DNA of 64,000 nucleotides, taken from positions 124,001 to 188,000 of the forward strand of contig CANGXD010000001.1 in the NCBI GenBank assembly GCA_947457545.1, in the 5' to 3' direction. The number at the start of each line of letters is the position of its first letter. The stretch's first letter is position 1. A program made the position numbers and the translations under genes. Of the stretch, positions 35,282-44,383 are shown piece after piece. The DNA is from Gemmatimonadaceae bacterium. Lineage in GTDB: Bacteria > Gemmatimonadota > Gemmatimonadetes > Gemmatimonadales > Gemmatimonadaceae. A model generated the notes under the pieces. The model saw only the letters and a program-made list of their open reading frames with translations, was not told the DNA's origin and searched no databases.

Positions 35282-35890
35282 ATGCCGCTCACCAAGCGAC
35301 AGCGGGAAATTTTGTCGTATCTATCGGAGTACAACGAAGGCAACGGTTACGCACCGAGCTTCGAAGAAATCGCGTCGCAGTTCAACTATAACTCTCTGGC
35401 GACGGTGCACGAGCACCTCACCAATCTCGAACGCAAGGGGTACATCAAGCGTTCGTATAACGAGAGCCGGGCGATCGAGATTCTTCCGTCGGAGATCTAC
35501 CAGCGCTCGGTAGAGCTGCCGTTGCTCGGGACCGTAGCCGCCGGTGCGCCGCTCGAAGCGATGCACACGGGCGAAACCATGGCCGTGCCCGATGGGTTCC
35601 TGCGAAAGAACGGCAGCCACTACGTGCTGCGCGTGAAGGGGGACTCCATGATCGAAGAACAGATCCGCGATGGCGATTATGTCGTCATCAACGACAAGCA
35701 GGCGGCGGACAACGGCGAGATGGTCATCGCGCTACTCGACGGCTCTGGCGCGACGGTCAAGCGCTATTATCGCGAGCGGGATGGCCGCATCCGTCTGCAG
35801 CCCGCCAACGAAGCCATGCAGCCCCTTTTCGTGCACGAGGACTCGGTGCGCATTCAAGGGATCGTCGTGGGCGTTTTGCGGCGGTACTAG
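35282..35890 (+). CDS. lexA: SOS repressor LexA
   Basis: 202 aa from ATG 35282, with GAGGAG 5 bases upstream. The winged helix-turn-helix (1-68) has 'GYAPSFEEIASQFNYNSLAT' and 'VHEHLTNLERKGYIKR'. The autocleavage site is A87-G88 (VAAGAP). The Ser/Lys dyad is S122 (KGDSMIE) and K160 (ATVKRYY). It represses DNA-damage genes and self-cleaves on RecA filaments. It sits alone on the plus strand between trpD and trpC. Two direct-repeat boxes in its promoter suggest autoregulation. The recognition helix differs from E. coli, consistent with a different operator. Confidence 0.97.
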   Translation: MPLTKRQREILSYLSEYNEGNGYAPSFEEIASQFNYNSLATVHEHLTNLERKGYIKRSYNESRAIEILPSEIYQRSVELPLLGTVAAGAPLEAMHTGETMAVPDGFLRKNGSHYVLRVKGDSMIEEQIRDGDYVVINDKQAADNGEMVIALLDGSGATVKRYYRERDGRIRLQPANEAMQPLFVHEDSVRIQGIVVGVLRRY

Positions 35891-35911
35891 CCCGTCACTC
35901 CTGTCGTGCCG

Positions 35912-36967
35912 TCAGCGCGCCCGTGGCCACTTGGTGGCCGCGGCGTGCGACGCGCGCCGCAACCGGTCGAGCGCGTGCGCGCCGACCCCACTATCCAAGG
36001 CTACGCGCGTCTGCTCAACCGCCTCGGCGTATGTGTTTCGCTCGTTGCTCACATACCACGCCGCAGCAGCGTTCAGGAGTACCGCTGCCCGCGCCCCCTG
36101 TGGGCCGTCGCCTTGCAATACCGCCTCGATAACGCTCGCGTTCTCCGCCGGGCTCCCGCCGGCCAAGTCTGCCAGTTCCACCGCGCCGAGGCCAAAATCG
36201 GACGGGTCGATCTCCCAGTCGCGCGCCACGCCCGATGCGACCTCGCGCACATAGGTCCGCCCTAGCGGCGAGATCTCGTCCATCCCGGGCTCACCGTGCA
36301 CAACCATGGCGCGCACGCTGCCAAGGGTGTTGAGCGTATCGGCGAGCAACGCCAGCCGTCCCTTTTCCGCCACACCCACGACCTGACGACCCGCGCGAGC
36401 TGGGTTCGCGAGCGGACCGACGATGTTCATGACCGTGGGCACAGCGAGTTCGCGCCGCACAGGACCCACATGCCGGAGCGCGGGGTGCATGAGTGGTGCA
36501 AACATGAACACGATGCCGGCCTCGGCGAGTGTGCTGGCCATCGCTGCCGGCGTGGTCTCCACGACCACGCCGAGCGCTTCCAGGACGTCGGCGCTTCCCG
36601 ATTTCGAGGTGAACGAACGATTGCCATGCTTGGCCACGCGCACGCCCATCCCGGCAGCGACCAGTGCGGCGGCCGTCGAAATGTTGAACGTGGTAAGCGT
36701 GCCACCGCCCGTGCCGCAGGTATCCACCAGCGACTCCGGCGCCTCCGCCGGCAACACCACCATCGCGTCACGCAGCGCCTGCACCACGCCCGCGACCTCG
36801 TCGGCGGTCTCACCCTTCACGCGCAGGGCCATGAGCAGCCCCGCCACCTGCACCGGCGATCCTTCGCCGCGCATGATCACCCCGAACGCCGTACGCAGCG
36901 TGTCGGCGGTCAGCGGGTCGTGCAACGCAAGCCGCTTGATGGCCTGCGCCAGTGCATCAACGGACAT
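35912..36967 (-). CDS. trpD: Anthranilate phosphoribosyltransferase
   Basis: 351 aa from ATG 36967 (MSVDALAQAIKRLALHDPLT), overlapping the GAF gene by 11 bases; the frame to 37225 is inside that gene. It transfers ribose phosphate from PRPP to anthranilate. The PRPP motif is 'LVDTCGTGGGTLTTFNISTA'. 'AKHGNRSFTSKSGSADVLEALG', 'FMFAPLMHPALRHVGPVRREL' and 'NIVGPLANPARAGRQVVGV' are diagnostic. No TrpG fusion is present. It ends 21 bases from the convergent lexA stop. Confidence 0.96.
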   Translation of the reverse strand: MSVDALAQAIKRLALHDPLTADTLRTAFGVIMRGEGSPVQVAGLLMALRVKGETADEVAGVVQALRDAMVVLPAEAPESLVDTCGTGGGTLTTFNISTAAALVAAGMGVRVAKHGNRSFTSKSGSADVLEALGVVVETTPAAMASTLAEAGIVFMFAPLMHPALRHVGPVRRELAVPTVMNIVGPLANPARAGRQVVGVAEKGRLALLADTLNTLGSVRAMVVHGEPGMDEISPLGRTYVREVASGVARDWEIDPSDFGLGAVELADLAGGSPAENASVIEAVLQGDGPQGARAAVLLNAAAAWYVSNERNTYAEAVEQTRVALDSGVGAHALDRLRRASHAAATKWPRAR

Positions 36968-38300
36968 CCAACGTCTCCAACAGGCGCTCAGGCAGCCCGT
37001 TTCTCGAGGCAATGAGCGAAATAACCAGCCCCAGCAGCCGAACGCGCTCGACGTCCTCGTCGGTATACACGCCACGCTGCGCGCGGTTCGTGAGATTGAG
37101 CACGCCGACCAACTCGCCGTGATACACGAGCGGGAACGAGATAAAGCTGCCGGTGGTGAAGTACTGATCGCGGAGCAGCGGATGCTGAGCGGCTTCCCGC
37201 ACGTCCTGCACGAGCAGCGGTTCACGCGCAGCCGCCACCCGTCCAGCGACGCCTTCGCCGATGCGGATGCGCATGCCTTCCACCACGTTCGGCGCTATCC
37301 CGCGAGCGGCCGCCAGATACAGGTAGTCGGGCTCGGGGGCACGGAGCATCAACGAACAACGCTGCGCCTGCATGTCATCGCCCACCAGGGCGAGCAACGC
37401 GTCGACGAGACGGCGCGCGTCGGTCGTCTCGGCATCAAGCGTCAGCGCCCGATCGACGAGGTACAGCGTGCGCGTGCGTTGCCGCAACGCTTCGCTCCGG
37501 CGATGCAGCTCGATGTGTGCCTGCTCGAGTTGCGAGACCGCCGACGTGAGTTGTTGATCAGCCAGTTCGGCTTTGCGGGCAGCTCGACGAGCCTCTTCGA
37601 TGGCGCGCGCGGCTTCGGCCTGCACCGCAACCAGTTCAGCTGGATCGATGATCGGGACTTCGCGCGGCGTGTTACGGACCTCGCGGAGCTCCGCCTCGAG
37701 GGCCCCCAGCTTTCGCACGTACTCGCCGTGCACCCGCTGGGTCACGTCTTCGAGCGTGCGCACGGCCTCTTCGCGCGCATCGCGTTCGGCGAGGCGTCCG
37801 TACGCCAAGTCGAACAGGGCGATCGCCGGTGCCATGCGCTCCGTGGTACGGGTCCCGAAGATCTTGCGCGGTTCGTAGAGCGCGAGGACAGCCCCGAGCA
37901 GCCCCTCGACCTTCATGCCACGCACCGCCAGCACCCCACCGTCGAGCATCGTGGAGAAGCCGCAAAGCCGGGCATAGTCGGCCGACCGGTCGGTGACGTC
38001 GACAAAGGGGCCAGCGGCCAAAATACGGTTGCGGACCGGTTCTGGCAGGTGGTCGAACGTGGTTTCCATGCGGCTCCGCACGACCGTCGCCCCAACCGGG
38101 GTGAGGCGCTCGCGGAGCATGTCGCGACGCGCATCGTACTGGATAAGCGCGAGCGACGCCCCCCGATCCAGTTCGGCAAGGCACTCACCAAGAGCGATGA
38201 GGGCATTGTCGAGATCGGGGGCGGCCGCGAGCGCGTGCGCCAGTGAAGCGAGAGAGCGTGGAGGCATGGTGTAAGAGAGAAGACGTGGAGGAAACGTCAT
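36957..38300 (-). CDS. GAF-domain sensor-like protein
   Basis: 447 aa from ATG 38300; ATG 38267 is an alternative start. An N-terminal GAF-like region (about 25-165), a long coiled coil (about 175-275, 'LEAELREVRNT', 'AARAIEEARRAARKAELAD') and a C-terminal GAF domain (about 290-430: 'LVGDDMQAQRCSLMLRAPEP', 'RIRIGEGVAGRVAAAREPLL', 'GSFISFPLVYHGELVGVLNL'). There is no kinase, cyclase or other output domain. It overlaps trpD by 11 bases and is divergent from truA. A dimeric ligand or redox sensor acting on a partner is plausible. Confidence 0.82.
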   Translation of the reverse strand: MTFPPRLLSYTMPPRSLASLAHALAAAPDLDNALIALGECLAELDRGASLALIQYDARRDMLRERLTPVGATVVRSRMETTFDHLPEPVRNRILAAGPFVDVTDRSADYARLCGFSTMLDGGVLAVRGMKVEGLLGAVLALYEPRKIFGTRTTERMAPAIALFDLAYGRLAERDAREEAVRTLEDVTQRVHGEYVRKLGALEAELREVRNTPREVPIIDPAELVAVQAEAARAIEEARRAARKAELADQQLTSAVSQLEQAHIELHRRSEALRQRTRTLYLVDRALTLDAETTDARRLVDALLALVGDDMQAQRCSLMLRAPEPDYLYLAAARGIAPNVVEGMRIRIGEGVAGRVAAAREPLLVQDVREAAQHPLLRDQYFTTGSFISFPLVYHGELVGVLNLTNRAQRGVYTDEDVERVRLLGLVISLIASRNGLPERLLETLDVR

Positions 38301-38388
38301 CGACCGCCTTGGCGCAATAGCTGAGTGCTGCCGGGGCGCCTCGAGCGGAAGAAAACGCGTATCTCCGGGATCAGGATCGGGCAGCGAG

Positions 38389-38417
38389 TTGATGCGTACG
38401 CCGCTGGTGCCTAGCTT
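38389..38417 (+). promoter_or_regulatory. truA promoter, near-leaderless arrangement
   Basis: TTGATG (38389-38394), a 17-base spacer and TAGCTT (38412-38417), with 9 bases to ATG 38427. The expected transcription start lies within about three bases of the start codon. Confidence 0.48.
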
Positions 38418-38426
38418 CCCTCAGGC

Positions 38427-39203
38427 ATGGACCCGCGACCGATCCTCCTGGTAACCCAGTACGACGGAGGGCGCTTCGCCGGATGGCAGCGTCAGCCCGA
38501 CGTCCGCACCGTTCAAGGCGAGATGGAGGCCGTCCTGGCCCGTCTCTGCTCGACGCACGTCCCCGCCGTAGGTGCGGGTCGGACCGACGCCGGGGTGCAC
38601 GCGCACGGACAGGGCGTCGGCGTGCGCGTGCCGACGGCGTGGACACCCGCCCGGCTGCAGCGGTCCATGAACGCCCTGTTGCCTCAGGACATCTGGGTCG
38701 CCGAAGCGTCGCGGATGGTGGAGGATTTTCATCCGCGGCGAAGCGCAATCGAGCGCCGATATGGTTATCTTGTCGGGACCGATGCTGCCGCGAGGTCTCC
38801 GTTCCGCCGGCGCACCGAGTGGGCCGTGCCCCGTCCCCTCGATGCCGTCGCGCTCCACGAAGAGGCGGCAGCGCTGTTGGGTGAACATACGTTCCGCGCC
38901 TTTGCCATCGTTGGTACGGCGCCGGCTGACGACCACCACCGCTGCGTTATCGAGCACGCCGCGTGGGTGCCTCGCGACGGCGGCTGGGTCTTCGAGGTGG
39001 CCGCGAACCGATTCCTCCATCACATGGTGCGTTTTTTGGTCGGAACGATGATCGACGTGGCGCAGGGGCGCCGACCGCGCGGCACGATCGCGCGGCTTCT
39101 TGTCGCGCCCGACAACACCGAGACGTCCGCACCCGCGCCCGCGCACGGACTATCGCTCCGCCAAGTGGTCTATCCCGCCTCCTGCTACGCGGCCGACGCG
39201 TGA
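38427..39203 (+). CDS. truA: tRNA pseudouridine(38-40) synthase
   Basis: 258 aa. It isomerises uridines 38-40 of the tRNA anticodon arm. The catalytic Asp is in 'VGAGRTDAGVHAHGQ'. 'LLVTQYDGGRFAGWQRQP' at the N-terminus and 'ANRFLHHMVRFLVGTMIDVAQG' near the C-terminus are TruA signatures. The gene ends 34 bases before the HtrA start. No Shine-Dalgarno is visible. Confidence 0.96.
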   Translation: MDPRPILLVTQYDGGRFAGWQRQPDVRTVQGEMEAVLARLCSTHVPAVGAGRTDAGVHAHGQGVGVRVPTAWTPARLQRSMNALLPQDIWVAEASRMVEDFHPRRSAIERRYGYLVGTDAAARSPFRRRTEWAVPRPLDAVALHEEAAALLGEHTFRAFAIVGTAPADDHHRCVIEHAAWVPRDGGWVFEVAANRFLHHMVRFLVGTMIDVAQGRRPRGTIARLLVAPDNTETSAPAPAHGLSLRQVVYPASCYAADA

Positions 39204-39237
39204 GCCTGTCCTCGTCGTGCCGCGCCCTTCTCTGCCG

Positions 39238-40665
39238 ATGATGTCGCGCTGCTCCCTTGTCGGCCTCCTCGCGCTCGCCCTGATCGGCTGCGAGGGGGCG
39301 AACCCGTCTCGCTCCGAAGCGCAGTCGCGCACGCTGCCGCCAGCGTCGCCGCTCCCGACCGGTCCGGTTCCCGCGCAGTCTGTCGCGTCCTCCCGACGCA
39401 CCGCGATCACGACGGCCGTCGAACGCGTCTCGCCGGCGGTCGTCACCGTGCAAACGGAGACAGTCGAGCGCATCCCCGTCGACTTTTACGAGTATTTCCT
39501 CGGGGGGCGCTCGGGCGAACGGCGCAACGCTGGTATCGGCTCGGGCTTCGTGGTGCGCGCCGATGGCGTCATCGTGACGAACGCCCACGTCATCGCCGGC
39601 GCCACTCGCGTCTCGGTGGCCATGCGCGATGGCACGACCTACGACGCCACGGTTGTCGGCACGGACGAATCGAATGACCTCGCTGTCGTCCGCATCAAGG
39701 CCAAGGATCTCCCCGTGGCGCCGCTGGGCCGCTCGGCGGATCTGATCGTGGGGGAATGGACAATCGCCATCGGGAACCCGTTCGGATTCGTGCTGGGCAA
39801 CAACGAACCGAGCGTTTCCGTGGGCGTCGTCAGTGCCGTTGGGCGGAACCTCGCCGGTCGCGGCGAAGGGGGCGGCGCCTACATCGACATGATTCAGACC
39901 GATGCGGCCATCAATCCCGGAAACTCCGGTGGCCCGCTGGTGAACGCCTCGGGCGAGGTGATTGGCGTCAACAGCTCCATTTACTCGCCGAGCGGCGGGT
40001 CGGTGGGGCTCGGGTTCGCCATCCCCATCGATCGGACCAAGCGAATCGTCGAAGATCTGCTGGAGCATGGGAACGTCCGCCAGCCGTGGGTAGGTATCCG
40101 GCTGGAAACCCCGCAGGCCAGCAGTGCTCGCGACGTGGCCAAGGCGGGTGCCATCGTCGCCCGTGTCGTCCCCGGGTCCCCGGCGGCGAAGGCGGGTGTC
40201 CAGACGGGCGATCAGGTGATCGGGGCCGGAACGCGGCCAGTCCGGAACCCGTTCGACTGGGAGGCGCGCCTGCTCGACCTCCGGGTGGGGGAGACGCTCC
40301 CGATCACCGTGCGACGAGGTGGACGTGAGGTGCGGCTCTCCCTGCAGGTCGCCGACGCCCCGGAAGTGACGGCGCAAAAAGTCACCGTGCTGAAGGAGCT
40401 GCAACTCATCACGCTCACCGATGCCATTCGTCAGGAGCGCGGCATTGCGTCGCGCGCCGGCGCCGTGGTGTATCGCGTGTCCGATCGCATCCGCGATGAA
40501 ATTGGACTGCAGGAAGGGGACGTGATCGCGCAGGTCGGCCAGTCGCGAATCAACTCTGCCGAAGCGGCCTCCGCGGCCATCGATCAGACAGGTGCGCGTG
40601 GGCCCGTGTTTCTCGTGTTCGAGCGCAACCGCCAGTATTACCAGACGTCGTTCTATCTCCGCTGA
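39238..40665 (+). CDS. HtrA/DegP-type serine protease, predicted lipoprotein
   Basis: 475 aa from ATG 39238; the frame is open from 39100, overlapping truA. A lipobox (LALIGC, Cys18) follows a short hydrophobic stretch, so it is probably membrane-anchored in the periplasm. The trypsin-like triad is H117 (VTNAHV), D147 (SNDLAVV) and S230 (NPGNSGGP). Two PDZ domains follow (about 275-370 and 385-470). It degrades or refolds misfolded envelope proteins. Proline-rich residues 33-46 act as a spacer after the lipid anchor. Confidence 0.93.
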   Translation: MMSRCSLVGLLALALIGCEGANPSRSEAQSRTLPPASPLPTGPVPAQSVASSRRTAITTAVERVSPAVVTVQTETVERIPVDFYEYFLGGRSGERRNAGIGSGFVVRADGVIVTNAHVIAGATRVSVAMRDGTTYDATVVGTDESNDLAVVRIKAKDLPVAPLGRSADLIVGEWTIAIGNPFGFVLGNNEPSVSVGVVSAVGRNLAGRGEGGGAYIDMIQTDAAINPGNSGGPLVNASGEVIGVNSSIYSPSGGSVGLGFAIPIDRTKRIVEDLLEHGNVRQPWVGIRLETPQASSARDVAKAGAIVARVVPGSPAAKAGVQTGDQVIGAGTRPVRNPFDWEARLLDLRVGETLPITVRRGGREVRLSLQVADAPEVTAQKVTVLKELQLITLTDAIRQERGIASRAGAVVYRVSDRIRDEIGLQEGDVIAQVGQSRINSAEAASAAIDQTGARGPVFLVFERNRQYYQTSFYLR

Positions 40666-40704
40666 TCTGCTGCTGATCATCTGCCGCATACTACTACACG
40701 CGCC

Positions 40705-42144
40705 GTGACCGCTTCCGATAAATCGTCGTACCAGTCTCCGCTTGCTGACCGCTATGCTTCGCGCGCCATGCTCACGCTCTGGGGGCCGCAAGAGCGCTAC
40801 GGATTGTGGCGCCAGCTCTGGTTGGCGCTGGCCGAGTCACAGCAGGCGCTCGGAATCGCGATTCCGGATGAGGCAATCGACGCCATGCGTGGGCATCTCG
40901 ACGATATCGACTTCGATGCCGTCGCGACCTACGAGAAGAAGTTTCGGCATGACGTGATGGCGCACGTGCATGCCTTCGGTGATGTCGCGCCGGCCGCGAG
41001 AAAGTTCATCCATCTCGGCGCCACAAGCTGCTATGTCACCGACAATGCCGAACTGATTCTCATGCGTCGGGGCATGGAGCTCCTGCGTGAGAAGCTGCTC
41101 GACACGCTCGACGCGCTGAGCGGCTTTGCGCGGGAATGGAAGGATGTGCCCGCGTTGGGCTACACGCACCTGCAGCCGGCGCAGCTCACCACTGTGGGCA
41201 AGCGCGCCACGCTCTGGATGCAGGATATCCTGCTCGATCTCGAGGATCTCGACTATCGGGTTCGCACCCTGCCCTTCCGCGGCGTGAAGGGGACGACGGG
41301 CACACAAGCCAGTTTCCTCACGCTGTTCGAAGGGGATCACGACAAGGTTCGAATGCTCGACCGCATGGTGTGCGAGAAGCTCGGATTTGCGTCGAGCATC
41401 CCGGTGAGCGGTCAGACGTACTCGCGCAAGGTCGACGCCCAGGTGCTAGGTGTCGTGGCCGGAATTGCCGCGACGGCGTCGAAGTTCTCCGGCGACATCC
41501 GCATGTTACAGGCGTTCGGGGAGATCGAAGAACCCTTCGAAAAGAGTCAGATCGGCTCTTCGGCCATGGCGTACAAGCGCAATCCGATGCGCTCGGAACG
41601 GATCGCCGCGCTTGCGCGCTTCGTCCTGTCGCTCGAACCGAACGCCAATCAGACTCACGCGGTGCAGTACTTCGAGCGCACCCTCGACGATTCGGCCAAT
41701 CGTCGGCTGGCGATTCCGGAATCGTTCCTCGCGACCGATGCGATTCTGGTACTTATGCAGAATGTCGTGCGCGGCCTCGAAGTCCATCCGGCGCGTATCC
41801 GTCGGCGTGTCGAAGACGAACTGCCGTTCATGGCCACCGAGGAGCTGATCGTTCGCTTCGTGCGGGCCGGCGGCGATCGTCAGGAAGCGCACGAAATCAT
41901 TCGCGGCCACAGCATCGATGCTGCGCGTGCCGTGAAGGACGGGGCGCCCAAGAACGACATGCTCGAGCGGCTGGCCGCAGATCCCGCCTTCGGCGTGCCT
42001 CTTGCCGACTTGCAAGCCGTGGCGGAGCCTTCACGGTTCGTGGGCCGCGCGCCCGAGCAGGTCGTCGAGTTTCTCGACGAACACGTGACACCGTGGTTGT
42101 CGCGCGAACGGACAGGTGCGGAGTTGGAAGAGGTGCGTGTATGA
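40705..42144 (+). CDS. purB: Adenylosuccinate lyase (eukaryote-like class)
   Basis: 479 aa from GTG 40705. It acts twice in purine synthesis (SAICAR to AICAR, adenylosuccinate to AMP). The fumarase-superfamily signature is '[18 protein letters not shown]'. The catalytic region has '[12 protein letters not shown]', '[12 protein letters not shown]', '[17 protein letters not shown]' and '[15 protein letters not shown]'. These stretches and the length match animal ADSL more closely than the 431-aa B. subtilis or 456-aa E. coli types. The stop overlaps the purC start (ATGA). Confidence 0.96.
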   Translation: MTASDKSSYQSPLADRYASRAMLTLWGPQERYGLWRQLWLALAESQQALGIAIPDEAIDAMRGHLDDIDFDAVATYEKKFRHDVMAHVHAFGDVAPAARKFIHLGATSCYVTDNAELILMRRGMELLREKLLDTLDALSGFAREWKDVPALGYTHLQPAQLTTVGKRATLWMQDILLDLEDLDYRVRTLPFRGVKGTTGTQASFLTLFEGDHDKVRMLDRMVCEKLGFASSIPVSGQTYSRKVDAQVLGVVAGIAATASKFSGDIRMLQAFGEIEEPFEKSQIGSSAMAYKRNPMRSERIAALARFVLSLEPNANQTHAVQYFERTLDDSANRRLAIPESFLATDAILVLMQNVVRGLEVHPARIRRRVEDELPFMATEELIVRFVRAGGDRQEAHEIIRGHSIDAARAVKDGAPKNDMLERLAADPAFGVPLADLQAVAEPSRFVGRAPEQVVEFLDEHVTPWLSRERTGAELEEVRV

Positions 42145-43085
42145 GTGCCGTGGCGCTGCTCCAAACCGATCTGCCGCTGCCGCTCGTACGCCGCGGCAAG
42201 GTACGAGATGTGTACGAGGTCGATGCGGATCGTCTATTGCTCGTGACGACTGACCGTATCAGCGCGTTCGATGTCGTCATGCACGAGGCCATTCCCTACA
42301 AAGGCGCTGTGCTCACGCAGTTGACGGCGTGGTGGCTCGAGCAGCTCACCGGTCTGCTCGACCATCACCTGATCAGTGCCGATACCAACGCGATCATCGC
42401 CGCGGTTCCTGCGCTCGCGCCCTACCGGGATGCCCTCGCCGGGCGGTCGATGCTTACGCTGAAGGCCGACGTCGTTCCCATCGAATGCGTGATCCGCGGC
42501 TACATCACGGGGTCCGCATGGAAGGAATACCAGAGTACTGGTACCCTGGCCGGTGAAGCGCTCGCGCCCGGACTGCGTGAAAGTGACCGCCTGTCGCCGG
42601 CGATCTTCAGTCCGGCCACCAAGGCGGAAACCGGCCACGACGAGAACATCACCATTGGGGCGGTGGTGCATCAGGTGGGCGCCGAAACAGCGGCGACGCT
42701 CGAGCGCCTCGCCCGGAGTGTGTACGAGTTCGGGCGTGCGACCGCCGAGCCGCGCGGTATCATCCTCGCCGACACGAAATTCGAATTCGGCTGGCGCAAC
42801 GGATCGCTGCTGCTCATCGACGAAGTGCTGACGCCCGATAGTTCGCGATTCTGGCCGGCGGACACGTACGAGCCTGGTCACGGGCAACCGAGCTTCGATA
42901 AACAACCGTTGCGCGATTGGCTCGATGTCGAGCGAAAAGCCGGGCGGTGGAATGGCGAGGCACCACCACCGACGCTGCCTCCCGAAGTCATTCGCACGAC
43001 AAGTCTTCGCTACCGCGATGCATTTCTGCGCCTGACGGGCGCCCCGCTCGATCTGGCCCGTCTGGGCCTCCCCGAGGATCGGTAA
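42141..43085 (+). CDS. purC: Phosphoribosylaminoimidazole-succinocarboxamide synthase
   Basis: 314 aa from ATG 42141, coupled to purB by ATGA; the much longer frame from 41136 is a purB shadow. It ligates aspartate to CAIR using ATP. '[28 protein letters not shown]' (broken here by conserved K and D), '[19 protein letters not shown]', '[12 protein letters not shown]' and '[10 protein letters not shown]...[14 protein letters not shown]' are diagnostic. The length (~310) is the yeast/plant-like long type rather than the ~240-aa short bacterial type. Confidence 0.97.
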   Translation: MSAVALLQTDLPLPLVRRGKVRDVYEVDADRLLLVTTDRISAFDVVMHEAIPYKGAVLTQLTAWWLEQLTGLLDHHLISADTNAIIAAVPALAPYRDALAGRSMLTLKADVVPIECVIRGYITGSAWKEYQSTGTLAGEALAPGLRESDRLSPAIFSPATKAETGHDENITIGAVVHQVGAETAATLERLARSVYEFGRATAEPRGIILADTKFEFGWRNGSLLLIDEVLTPDSSRFWPADTYEPGHGQPSFDKQPLRDWLDVERKAGRWNGEAPPPTLPPEVIRTTSLRYRDAFLRLTGAPLDLARLGLPEDR

Positions 43086-43095
43086 CCGCGTGCTC

Positions 43096-43245
43096 ATGCG
43101 CGAGGGATACCCAGCGATGTTGAGCGCGACGGCGATGGCGGTCGTGCTCTTTGCAGCGGCGCTGCGCCTCCGTTCTTGGTCGATGTGGTTGACCGCACTC
43201 GCCGCGACCGTCACGACGCTGGTGATCGCCTGGTGGTACCGATGA
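43096..43245 (+). CDS. Small membrane protein between purC and pssA
   Basis: 49 aa from ATG 43096; GTG 43090 would add 2 residues. It has two hydrophobic helices (MLSATAMAVVLFAAALRL and MWLTALAATVTTLVIAWW) joined by an RSWS turn. Its stop overlaps the pssA ATG (ATGA), which supports translation. I do not recognise the family. Confidence 0.5.
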   Translation: MREGYPAMLSATAMAVVLFAAALRLRSWSMWLTALAATVTTLVIAWWYR

Positions 43246-44129
43246 CGACCCCCGAGCAGCCGGAGCGCCGCCGGATGCGTCCCCGTCAGGCCGCCGCGAT
43301 TGCGTTGCCCAACGGGTTCACGCTGGCCAATCTGTTCTTCGGCATCTTCGGCATTGTTGCCGCCTCGCGGGGCGACTTCGACGCCGCGGCGCGATTCATT
43401 GTCTTCGGCGCCATCGCCGACACGCTCGATGGGCGCATCGCGCGCGCAACCAAGTCGGGGTCGCGCTTCGGTGAGGAGCTCGATTCGCTCGTCGATGCCA
43501 TTTCGTTCGGCACGGCGCCCGCGCTCATCATGTATTTCGCGGTATTCCAGAGCAGCCGGTGGGAGTGGATCTTCTGCTTCTTCTTTACGGCCTGCGCGGT
43601 CATGCGCCTTGCGCGCTTCAATGTGGAACAGGCCGGGCGGAAGAACACGCACTTCACCGGGCTGCCAAGTCCCGCTGCGGGCATCACGCTCGCCACGTAC
43701 TACTGGTTCAGCCAGACGCCGTTGTACACGGAGACGATCATTGGTGATCTGCCGTGGCACCAGATGCTGCGCTGGGTGATGCTCGGACTCGGCATGCTGA
43801 TGATCAGCAATGTCCAGTATGCCAAGGTGCCAACGGTCAATTTTCACTCGCTCAAAGGCATTCTCGGGTTTCTGCTGGTTGTCGGCACATTCATCGGCGT
43901 GATCTTTCTGCCGAAGAAGTTCTTTTTCCCCGCGTCGATGGCGTACGTCCTGTACGGCATTCTTCGCACCGTTCTCCTCGGCCTCCTCGATCGCCTCCCG
44001 GGACGTGATGATCCCGAAGGTGACGACGAGGACGAAGAGGACGCCCCTCCCCGTCGCCGGCGCCGGCGACGTCGTCCCAATCGAAATCAATCCGGTCCCG
44101 ATACCGGTCGCGAGGAGTCACCCGCATGA
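43242..44129 (+). CDS. pssA: CDP-diacylglycerol-serine O-phosphatidyltransferase
   Basis: 295 aa from ATG 43242; the frame from 43176 is rejected because the ATGA coupling favours this start. It makes phosphatidylserine at the membrane. The CDP-alcohol motif is 'DTLDGRIARATKSGSRFGEELD' in type (D-G-x2-A-R-x8-G-x3-D-x3-D). About seven hydrophobic segments span residues 20-250. The C-terminus is a striking acidic then Arg-rich cytoplasmic tail (DDEDEEDAPPRRRRRRRRP). psd is not adjacent. It is embedded in the purine operon, overlapping purS. Confidence 0.95.
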   Translation: MTTPEQPERRRMRPRQAAAIALPNGFTLANLFFGIFGIVAASRGDFDAAARFIVFGAIADTLDGRIARATKSGSRFGEELDSLVDAISFGTAPALIMYFAVFQSSRWEWIFCFFFTACAVMRLARFNVEQAGRKNTHFTGLPSPAAGITLATYYWFSQTPLYTETIIGDLPWHQMLRWVMLGLGMLMISNVQYAKVPTVNFHSLKGILGFLLVVGTFIGVIFLPKKFFFPASMAYVLYGILRTVLLGLLDRLPGRDDPEGDDEDEEDAPPRRRRRRRRPNRNQSGPDTGREESPA

Positions 44130-44383
44130 CCCGTTTTCGTTGCGCCATCCATATCGTCCCCCGGCGTGGCATCCTCGATCCTCAGGGGAAGGCCGTCGCC
44201 GACGCGCTGCACTCGCTGGGCTTTGCTGCCGTGGCTGACGTGCGCGTGGGGCGCTATGTCGTGGTCGATACGCAGGCGGCATCGGCGGACGACGCCCGCG
44301 CTGCCGTAAAGGCGATGTGCGAAAAGCTGCTGGCCAACCCGGTGACGGAAGACTTCGAAATCGCCAGCGTGGAGCACGCGTGA
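44126..44383 (+). CDS. purS: Phosphoribosylformylglycinamidine synthase subunit PurS
   Basis: 85 aa. The small dimeric subunit that bridges PurL and PurQ. 'RFRCAIHIVPRRGILDPQGKAVADALHSLGF' is typical. It overlaps pssA (ATGA) and purQ (its TGA lies within the GTGA of purQ). Confidence 0.95.
   Translation: MTRFRCAIHIVPRRGILDPQGKAVADALHSLGFAAVADVRVGRYVVVDTQAASADDARAAVKAMCEKLLANPVTEDFEIASVEHA

Noticed and set aside
38301-38426. A promoter for the GAF-trpD genes divergent from truA
   Set aside because: A TATTGC box is present but no acceptable -35 lies at 16-18 bases.
38947-40791. 614-codon open frame on the minus strand
   Set aside because: It is antisense to truA and the HtrA gene; Arg/Asp-rich shadow sequence.
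41136-43085. 649-codon plus-strand frame containing PurC
   Set aside because: The first 335 codons lie out of frame within purB. The ATGA-coupled ATG at 42141 begins the real PurC.
42234-44090. 618-codon open frame on the minus strand
   Set aside because: It is antisense to purC and pssA, both of which have strong motifs and overlap coupling.
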